From: Flavobacterium flevense | GTDB taxonomy: Bacteria; Bacteroidota; Bacteroidia; Flavobacteriales; Flavobacteriaceae | Length of the DNA stretch: 64,000 nt | Assembly: GCF_900142775.1 (NCBI RefSeq) | Contig: NZ_FRCC01000009.1 | Span: 114,110 to 178,109 of the forward strand | Reading direction: 5' to 3' | Part shown: piece after piece, positions 58,073 through 64,000 of the stretch | Position numbering within the stretch: the stretch's first letter is position 1 | How the letters are laid out: each line of letters opens with the position of its first letter | Program-made: the position numbers and the translations under genes | Notes under the pieces: model-generated | Seen by the model: only the letters and a program-made list of their open reading frames with translations | Databases searched by the model: none | What the model was told of the DNA's origin: nothing

Positions 58073-59749
58073 ATGAAGATGAAAAATTATGTAATAGGTT
58101 TAGATTACGGATCGGATTCAGTTCGTGCCGTATTAATTGATACCGATAACGGGCAGGAATTAGCCTCAGATGTTTGCCATTACAAAAGATGGAAAAACAA
58201 ACAATATTGTAATCCGTCAATCAATCAATTCCGTCAACATCCTTTGGATCACATTGAAGGATTGGAATCGACCATTAAAAATATTGTAACAGCAAGTAAG
58301 GTGGATCCTTCTTTGATAAAAAGTATCTGTATTGATACAACAGGTTCTTCGCCTGTACCAGTTACTGAAGATGGAACTCCGCTAGCTTTAACAGTAGAAT
58401 TTGCTGAAAACCCAAATGCCATGATGGTTTTGTGGAAAGATCACACTGCTATCAATGAAGCCAATGAAATCAACGAACTTGCCGCTAGCTGGGGAGGAGA
58501 AGATTTTACAAAATACGAAGGAGGAATTTATTCTTCGGAGTGGTTTTGGGCCAAAATTTTACACATTGCTCGTGAGGACGAAGCCGTTAGAAATGCAGCT
58601 TACACCTGGTTAGAGCATTGCGATTTAATGACTTATTTGTTAATTGACAATAAAGATTTAAAAACATTCAAAAGAAGCCGTTGTGCAGCAGGTCATAAAG
58701 CAATGTGGCACGAAGACTGGAATGGTTTACCACCAGAGGAATTCTTAGGGAAATTACACCCGTATTTAGCTCAGCTAAGAGGGAAATTATACGACGAAAC
58801 TTATACTTCAGATATTGTTGCCGGAACTTTAAATCAGGAATGGGCAACTAAATTAGGTTTGACTACCGATACAATTATTGCTGTTGGAACTTTTGATGCA
58901 CATTCAGGAGCTGTTGGTGCTAAAATTGACGAGTACGCTTTAGTTCGCGTAATGGGAACTTCAACTTGTGATATTATTGTTTCTGCTAAAGAAAACGTGG
59001 GAAGCAAAACCGTTAAAGGTATTTGCGGACAAGTAGATGGTTCAGTTATTCCTGGTTACATCGGTTTAGAAGCGGGACAATCTGCTTTTGGAGATGTTTT
59101 GGCTTGGTTTAAAGATACTTTGTCCTGGCCATTAGATAATTTGGTTTACAATTCAAATGTATTATCTGAAGAGCAAAAAGCACAATTAAAAGAAGAAGTA
59201 GAATCTAATTTCATCAAAACTTTAACGGAGCAAGCTGAGGCAATTCCGTTGTCAGAAAGTATTCCAACTGCCCTTGATTGGGTAAATGGTCGCAGAACTC
59301 CGGATGCTAATCAAGGATTGAAAAGTGCGATGACTAATCTATCTTTAGGAACAAAAGCACCACATATTTTCAAAGCTTTAATCAACTCTATCTGTTTTGG
59401 TTCTAAGAAAATTGTAGACCGTTTTGAAGAAGAAGGAGTTCGTATTGACAGTGTAATCGGAATTGGGGGTGTAGCGAGAAAATCACCATTTATCATGCAG
59501 ACTTTGGCAAATGTATTGAATAAACCCATTAAAGTTTGTGCTTCTGATCAGGCACCGGCTTTAGGAGCTGCTATTTATGCTGCTGTAGCTGCCGGAATTT
59601 ATCCAAATGTGATTGAAGCTGCTAAGAAAATGGGAAGTGACTTTGAAAGCGAATATTTCCCCCAAGCAGATAAAATAGAAAAATATCAGGAATTGATGGA
59701 TTCGTATTCTGAATTAGCTCAATTTGTAGAAACCCGCATAAAAAAATAA
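58073..59749 (+). CDS. araB: Ribulokinase
   Basis: A 558-aa FGGY-family kinase that phosphorylates L-ribulose to L-ribulose 5-phosphate. The N-terminal phosphate loop is VIGLDYGSDSVRAVLID, TTGSSPVPVTEDGTPL follows, and late GIGGVARKSPFIMQTLANVL is the second FGGY motif. The length agrees with AraB rather than xylulokinase. It begins the araB-araD-araA-epimerase cluster and has a well-defined promoter and operator upstream. Two ATGs six bases apart are equivalent starts. Confidence 0.94.
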   Translation: MKMKNYVIGLDYGSDSVRAVLIDTDNGQELASDVCHYKRWKNKQYCNPSINQFRQHPLDHIEGLESTIKNIVTASKVDPSLIKSICIDTTGSSPVPVTEDGTPLALTVEFAENPNAMMVLWKDHTAINEANEINELAASWGGEDFTKYEGGIYSSEWFWAKILHIAREDEAVRNAAYTWLEHCDLMTYLLIDNKDLKTFKRSRCAAGHKAMWHEDWNGLPPEEFLGKLHPYLAQLRGKLYDETYTSDIVAGTLNQEWATKLGLTTDTIIAVGTFDAHSGAVGAKIDEYALVRVMGTSTCDIIVSAKENVGSKTVKGICGQVDGSVIPGYIGLEAGQSAFGDVLAWFKDTLSWPLDNLVYNSNVLSEEQKAQLKEEVESNFIKTLTEQAEAIPLSESIPTALDWVNGRRTPDANQGLKSAMTNLSLGTKAPHIFKALINSICFGSKKIVDRFEEEGVRIDSVIGIGGVARKSPFIMQTLANVLNKPIKVCASDQAPALGAAIYAAVAAGIYPNVIEAAKKMGSDFESEYFPQADKIEKYQELMDSYSELAQFVETRIKK

Positions 59750-59833
59750 TTTTTTCCAATAAAATAAAAGCGGGTTCCTGACAACCAAATTTTAAATAGA
59801 AACAGGAAGAAAGTATCACCAAATAAAAATAAA

Positions 59834-60532
59834 ATGTCAAAATACCAAGCGTTAAAACAAGAGTGTTACGAGGCAAATATGCAACTAAATGATTTAAAAT
59901 TAGTGGTGTATACCTTTGGAAATGTAAGTGCTGTAGACAGAGAAAACGGCGTTTTTGCTATTAAACCAAGTGGAGTTCCTTATGAGGAATTAAAAGCAGA
60001 TGATATCGTAATTGTTGATTTTGATAACAATATTATCGAAGGAGACAAACGTCCTTCTTCGGATACAAAAACACATGCTTATTTGTACAAACACTGGCCA
60101 AATATTGGAGGAATTGCACATACACACGCAACTTACTCTGTAGCATGGTCTCAGGCACAAAGAGATATCCCTATTTTTGGAACTACGCATGCGGATCACT
60201 TAACTGCTGATATTCCTTGTGCTGCGCCAATGGCTGATAACCTTATTGAAGGAAACTATGAACATAACACGGGAATCCAGATTTTAGACTGTTTCAAAGA
60301 AAAAAATCTTTCTTATGAAGAAGTGGAAATGGTTTTGTTAGGAAATCATGGTCCATTTGCATGGGGAAAAAATGCAGCTAAAGCAGTTTATAACTCTAAA
60401 GTATTAGAGGTTTGTGCTGAAATGGCTTATTTGACTTTGCAAATTAATCCGGCTGCTCCAAGATTGAAAGATTCTTTGATTAAAAAACATTACGAACGCA
60501 AACACGGAAAAGATTCGTATTACGGACAATAA
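59834..60532 (+). CDS. araD: L-ribulose-5-phosphate 4-epimerase
   Basis: A 232-aa zinc enzyme of the class II aldolase/epimerase fold that makes D-xylulose 5-phosphate. Substrate and metal segments are GNVSAVDRENGVFAIKPSG, the zinc histidines in IAHTHATYSVAW, and a third histidine in LLGNHGPFAWG. The length matches E. coli AraD (231 aa). It is 84 bases after araB and before araA. Xylulose 5-phosphate then enters the pentose phosphate pathway. Confidence 0.96.
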   Translation: MSKYQALKQECYEANMQLNDLKLVVYTFGNVSAVDRENGVFAIKPSGVPYEELKADDIVIVDFDNNIIEGDKRPSSDTKTHAYLYKHWPNIGGIAHTHATYSVAWSQAQRDIPIFGTTHADHLTADIPCAAPMADNLIEGNYEHNTGIQILDCFKEKNLSYEEVEMVLLGNHGPFAWGKNAAKAVYNSKVLEVCAEMAYLTLQINPAAPRLKDSLIKKHYERKHGKDSYYGQ

Positions 60533-60535
60533 ATT

Positions 60536-60633
60536 TTAGATTTTAGATTGCAGATTTTAGATTGCAGAAAATAGAATAAAGAAAATAGAATTTCATTTCA
60601 ACTCCCTCTCCTTTGGAGAGGGGTGGGGTGAGG
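60536..60633 (+). repeat. Short repeats in the araD-araA spacer
   Basis: Tandem ATTTTAGATTGCAG units (three partial copies, 60536-60570) are followed by CCCTCTCC-TTT-GGAGAGGG (60604-60622), a GC-rich hairpin with the wording of a widely dispersed intergenic repeat (GGGTGGGGTGAGG). Confidence 0.65.
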
Positions 60634-60671
60634 TTTAAGGAAAACAAGAACAATAAATAAACAAAATAAAA

Positions 60672-62180
60672 ATGATAGATATTTCTAAAAAAGAAATTTG
60701 GTTCGTAGTAGGAAGCCAAAATTTATATGGTGAAGAAACTTTAAAGCAGGTTGCTGTGCATTCTCAGGAAATTGCAAAAGGAATTGATGCTTCTTCTCAT
60801 GTTCCTGTAAAAGTGATTTATAAATCAGTAGCAAAATCACCTAGTGAAATCACTGATATTTGTTTGGAAGCAAATACAAACAAAAACTGTATTGGTATCA
60901 TTGCCTGGATGCACACTTTTTCTCCGGCTAAAATGTGGATTAACGGTTTGAGTATCCTTAAAAAACCATTATGTCACTTACATACACAATACAATGCTGA
61001 AATTCCATGGGCTTCTATTGATATGGATTTTATGAACCTGAATCAATCAGCTCACGGAGACAGAGAGTTTGGTTACATCATGTCCAGAATGCGTAAAAAA
61101 CGTAAAGTAGTTGTAGGTCACTGGGAAGATGCACGTGTTCAGCAAAAATTAGGAAACTGGTCCAGAGTAGCTTTAGGTTGGGACGAAATGCAAAACTTAA
61201 AAGTGGCGCGTTTTGGAGACAACATGCGTGAAGTGGCTGTTACTTGTGGAGATAAAGTAGAGGCTCAAATTCGTTTCGGAATGTCTGTAAACGGATACGA
61301 CTCATCTGATATTGTTAACAAAATGAAATTAGTTACTGATGCGCAAGTGGATGCTTTAGTAGCAGTTTATGAAGAATCATACAATTTAGCTCCAAAATTA
61401 CAAGTAGGAGGAGAGCAAAGACAATCGTTATTAGATGCTGCTAAAATCGAATTAGGTTTAAGAGCGTTCTTAGAAGAAGGTGGTTTTGGTGCTTTTACGG
61501 ATACTTTTGAAAACTTAGGAGAATTAAAACAATTGCCAGGTATCGCAACGCAACGTTTAATGGCGGATGGTTACGGTTTTGGTGGAGAAGGTGACTGGAA
61601 AACAGCTGCTATGGTTCGTGTTATGAAAGTAATGAACATCGGTCTTGAAGGAGGAACTTCTTTCATGGAAGATTACACATACCACTTTACACCTGAAAAA
61701 TCATATGTTTTGGGTTCTCACATGTTGGAAATCTGTCCTTCTATCACTGACGGAAAACCTTCTTGTGAAATTCACCCATTAGGAATTGGAGGAAAAGAAG
61801 ATCCTGTTCGTTTGGTATTTAATTCGCCTGCCGGAGATGCTATCAATGTATCATTGGTAGATATGGGAACTCGTTTCCGTTTAATTGTAAACGAAGTAAC
61901 TGCTGTAAAACCTATGGCTGACTTACCAAAATTACCGGTAGCTCGTGTACTTTGGGATTGTAAACCTAACCTTGACATCGCTGCTACAGCTTGGATTCTT
62001 GCTGGTGGTGCTCACCATACAGTATATAGCCAGGCGGTAACTACTGAGTTCATGGAAGATTTTGCTGATATTGCTGGAATCGAATTAGTGGTTATTGATA
62101 ACGATACCAGAATCCGTAATTTCAAAGATACTTTGAATGCTAATGAAGCTTATTACCATTTATTCCAAACTGGATTGTAA
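60672..62180 (+). CDS. araA: L-arabinose isomerase
   Basis: A 502-aa cytosolic enzyme that converts L-arabinose to L-ribulose, using a divalent metal such as Mn. It starts with [15 protein letters not shown], has [10 protein letters not shown], and the metal-binding glutamates lie in [12 protein letters not shown] and [13 protein letters not shown], with the histidines in [10 protein letters not shown] and GAHHTVYS. The length matches E. coli AraA (500 aa). It is followed by a hairpin and then an aldose epimerase gene. Confidence 0.97.
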   Translation: MIDISKKEIWFVVGSQNLYGEETLKQVAVHSQEIAKGIDASSHVPVKVIYKSVAKSPSEITDICLEANTNKNCIGIIAWMHTFSPAKMWINGLSILKKPLCHLHTQYNAEIPWASIDMDFMNLNQSAHGDREFGYIMSRMRKKRKVVVGHWEDARVQQKLGNWSRVALGWDEMQNLKVARFGDNMREVAVTCGDKVEAQIRFGMSVNGYDSSDIVNKMKLVTDAQVDALVAVYEESYNLAPKLQVGGEQRQSLLDAAKIELGLRAFLEEGGFGAFTDTFENLGELKQLPGIATQRLMADGYGFGGEGDWKTAAMVRVMKVMNIGLEGGTSFMEDYTYHFTPEKSYVLGSHMLEICPSITDGKPSCEIHPLGIGGKEDPVRLVFNSPAGDAINVSLVDMGTRFRLIVNEVTAVKPMADLPKLPVARVLWDCKPNLDIAATAWILAGGAHHTVYSQAVTTEFMEDFADIAGIELVVIDNDTRIRNFKDTLNANEAYYHLFQTGL

Positions 62181-62206
62181 TCTTTTTTAAATAATAAATG
62201 TACCAA

Positions 62207-62250
62207 GTCATAAAGTCAGAAGTTAAGTTAGCTTTTGGCTTTATGATTTT
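62207..62250 (+). promoter_or_regulatory. Hairpin between araA and the epimerase gene
   Basis: GTCATAAAG pairs with CTTTATGAT (one wobble) around a 21-base loop and is followed by a short T-run, so it is a weak terminator or attenuator that could lower expression of the epimerase gene. Confidence 0.55.
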
Positions 62251-62277
62251 TCTATTAACCAATAAAAATAAAAAATT

Positions 62278-63456
62278 ATGAATTTATTAAAAAGTTGTGT
62301 TCTTGGATTGGCTGTTATTGCTACAGCAGGACTTTCTGTTCAGTGTAAAGGGGATAAGAAAGAAAATCAGGAACAAAATGTTGTTCAAAAAGACAGTGTT
62401 ACTATTGAGAAATCAGAGTATGGTACTACCGCCAAAGGTGAAAAGATTGACAGCTACAAGTTGAAAAATCAAAAAGGAATGGAAGTGGATATTATGACTT
62501 ATGGAGGAATTATTACTTCTTTAAAAGTGCCTAATAAAGCCGGAGTTTCAGAAGATGTGGTGCTTGGATTTGATAATTTCGAACAATATACTAAAGACAA
62601 TCCGTTTTTTGGTGCTTTAATCGGAAGATTCGGTAACCGTATTGGAAAAGCTAAATTTTCTTTAGATGGAGTAGAATATAAATTAGCGGCTAATGACGGA
62701 CCAAACAGTTTGCATGGTGGACCTGCAGGATTTCACAAAGCAGTTTGGACTGCCGAAGAAGTTAAAGGCGGAGAAAATGCAACTTTAAAATTAAAATACG
62801 TTAGCAAGGACATGGAAGAAGGTTTTCCTGGTAACCTGACTGTTTTTGTCACTTATACTTTAACGGCTGATAATACTTTAGAAGTGTTGTATGAAGCAAC
62901 TACGGATAAGAAAACAGTGGTGAATTTAACACAGCACTCTTATTTCAACCTTTCAGGCGATTTTACAAAAACAATTTTGGATAATGTAGTAACAATAGAC
63001 GCTGATAAATTAGTTCCGGTTGATGAAACACTTATTCCAACAGGTAAATTAGAGGATGTAGCAAATACTCCTTTTGATTTCAGAAAACCAAAAGCAATTG
63101 GTAAAGATATCGAAGTGATCAACGAACAGTTAAAAAGAGGAAAAGGTTATGATCACTGCTGGGTGTTGAACAATCAGGATAAAGGATTCCGTTTTGCAGC
63201 TTCAGTTTATGAGCCAACCAGCGGAAGAGTTATGGAAGTATATACTGATGAACCTGGAATCCAGTTGTACACAGGAAACTTCTTAGATGGTACTTTGCCT
63301 ACAAGAGATGGAAAAACCTATGCACACAGAACAGGTCTTTGCTTAGAAACACAGCATTATCCGGATTCTCCTAACCAAAAAGATTTCCCTACAACGGTTT
63401 TAAACCCGGGAGAAACCTATAAAACAAAAACTGCTTTCAAATTTTCTACTAAGTAG
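62278..63456 (+). CDS. galM: Aldose 1-epimerase lipoprotein
   Basis: A 392-aa enzyme with a lipoprotein signal (lipobox SVQC, Cys23, then KGDKKE). The galactose-mutarotase fold motifs are GRFGNRIGKAKFSLDG, GGPAGFHKAVW with one catalytic histidine, and LTQHSYFNLSGD with the other; the catalytic glutamate is in GLCLETQHYPDSPN. It interconverts alpha and beta anomers of free aldoses. Being exported, it would act in the periplasm on released arabinose before uptake, fitting its place at the end of the arabinose cluster. Confidence 0.94.
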   Translation: MNLLKSCVLGLAVIATAGLSVQCKGDKKENQEQNVVQKDSVTIEKSEYGTTAKGEKIDSYKLKNQKGMEVDIMTYGGIITSLKVPNKAGVSEDVVLGFDNFEQYTKDNPFFGALIGRFGNRIGKAKFSLDGVEYKLAANDGPNSLHGGPAGFHKAVWTAEEVKGGENATLKLKYVSKDMEEGFPGNLTVFVTYTLTADNTLEVLYEATTDKKTVVNLTQHSYFNLSGDFTKTILDNVVTIDADKLVPVDETLIPTGKLEDVANTPFDFRKPKAIGKDIEVINEQLKRGKGYDHCWVLNNQDKGFRFAASVYEPTSGRVMEVYTDEPGIQLYTGNFLDGTLPTRDGKTYAHRTGLCLETQHYPDSPNQKDFPTTVLNPGETYKTKTAFKFSTK

Positions 63457-63477
63457 TCAAGAAACAGTTTAGTCTAC

Positions 63478-63515
63478 AAAGCTCGTACTATTATATGGTT
63501 CGAGCTTTTTTTTTT
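63478..63515 (+). terminator. Terminator of the arabinose cluster
   Basis: AAAGCTCG pairs with CGAGCTTT, with partial inner pairing, followed by a run of ten or so T residues. Confidence 0.88.
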
Positions 63516-63526
63516 AGTAGCTATTT

Positions 63527-63595
63527 CCCGCTATCCGCTATATCTCTAGTCTCGTCTTAGGGACGAGACTAGAGGATGCCGCTACTATCGGGGCT
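63527..63595 (+). repeat. Variable-core palindromic element, copy C
   Basis: Ends CCCGCTATCCGCTATATCT and AGGATGCCGCTACTATCG-GGGCT enclose CTCTAGTCTCGTC / GACGAGACTAGAG (63544-63556 with 63562-63574), a perfect 13-bp inverted repeat unlike the cores of copies A and B. Confidence 0.8.
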
Positions 63596-63816
63596 AGGGA
63601 GTTGGAGTTTTCGGGAAAATTACAATTCTCTACTACGTATTATATAGTGTAATAGTATCTAAAAACCTTTAGCGAATCTCCGTGTTTTCTTAGTGCACCT
63701 CTGCGAAACCCCTCAATTAAAACTCAAAAATCCTACAAAACGTAAAAACATCAAAAAATAATTATCAGATTTTCAGAGTATTAAAAAATAGTTCAAAAAT
63801 AAGTGATAGAAAAGTA

Positions 63817-63846
63817 TTGTTTAACGGTATAGAGTGACTACTTTTG
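63817..63846 (+). promoter_or_regulatory. Strong promoter P1 near the window end
   Basis: TTG at 63817-63819, 19-base spacer, -7 box TACTTTTG at 63839-63846, then CACCCGCAACAACGC. The following sequence is repeated after P2. Confidence 0.7.
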
Positions 63847-63934
63847 CACCCGCAACAACGCAGACGTTCTAAGATATACTGACAAACATTTAAATTAAAT
63901 AGAAAAATTATTTTCTAAAAAAGGTTTAAAAAAG

Positions 63935-63966
63935 TTTGTGAGATTTAAAAACAGATGTTACATTTG
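63935..63966 (+). promoter_or_regulatory. Strong promoter P2, probably of an rRNA operon
   Basis: TTTG at 63935-63938, 20-base spacer, -7 box TACATTTG at 63959-63966, then CACCCCGCAAAACGC and GTTATTTGAAATA, resembling the GTTCTTTGA boxA-like text at the start of Flavobacterium rRNA leaders. The transcript would run past the window end. Confidence 0.65.
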
Positions 63967-64000
63967 CACCCCGCAAAACGCGCAAGTTATTTGAAATACC

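Noticed and set aside
1..64000. CRISPR arrays, tRNA genes, transposases and phage genes
   Set aside because: No regularly spaced repeats, cloverleaf-like sequences, transposase motifs or phage structural genes were recognised on either strand.

Overview
The window is AT-rich chromosomal DNA from a member of the Bacteroidota, most likely a Flavobacterium-type organism (inference). The support is: promoters built on the Bacteroidota -7 box TAnnTTTG, a SusC/SusD pair with an ECF sigma/FecR switch, glycoside hydrolases with lipoprotein or Sec signals, and several dispersed intergenic hairpin repeats. No tRNA, rRNA gene, transposase, integrase or CRISPR array is visible, but the last 200 bases carry two tandem strong promoters that look like the start of an rRNA operon.

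Layout. 0-3.5 kb: pyrE with an SRPBCC gene, then glnK-amt behind a long, possibly structured leader. 3.6-6.6 kb: a heavy-metal-domain-like gene and an arsenic operon (arsR, DUF6428, phosphatase-type ArsC, ACR3) with a palindromic operator. 6.9-15.1 kb: nitrate/nitrite assimilation: nirB, nirD, DUF4202, a NarX-like sensor kinase with a P-box, a NarL-like regulator and a NarK transporter, with related sequence motifs in three promoters.

15.4-19.6 kb is an accessory island with every gene on the + strand. It holds a two-gene unit of unknown function (a soluble protein overlapping a four-helix membrane protein), a lipoprotein, a secreted protein, an orphan ParD-like antitoxin fragment and a HEPN-like pair. 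Related imperfect inverted repeats separate some of these genes, as in a gene-cassette array. This is the best candidate for an undescribed system.

19.6-27.6 kb: housekeeping genes (DbpA-like helicase, PhnA-domain protein, coaD, DUF421, ddl, PASTA protein, RluD-type synthase) interspersed with repeats. 27.6-30.6 kb: a GH43_24-like enzyme and a GH28 pectinase, the latter with a perfect palindrome at its predicted start site. 30.8-38.4 kb: AhpD-like protein, two Crp/Fnr regulators, YgaP-like protein, MBL-rhodanese persulfide dioxygenase, cytochrome bd, a decayed toxin-antitoxin pair and a TauE exporter, which together suggest sulfide/persulfide and low-oxygen physiology. 38.7-40.7 kb: a rhodanese and a GapN-like dehydrogenase.

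40.8-63.5 kb is a complete arabinan utilisation locus. It has a non-catalytic Nudix regulator (AraR type), ECF sigma, FecR, SusC and SusD, an endo-arabinanase lipoprotein, two unlike GH51 arabinofuranosidases, three further GH43 enzymes, then araB, araD, araA and an aldose 1-epimerase lipoprotein. Arabinan is captured and cut at the surface, trimmed in the periplasm, and arabinose is converted to xylulose 5-phosphate. Dyads of the form GTGT-N7-ACAC stand before araB, the first GH51 gene and the sigma/FecR pair, and may be AraR sites. No inner-membrane arabinose transporter lies inside the window.
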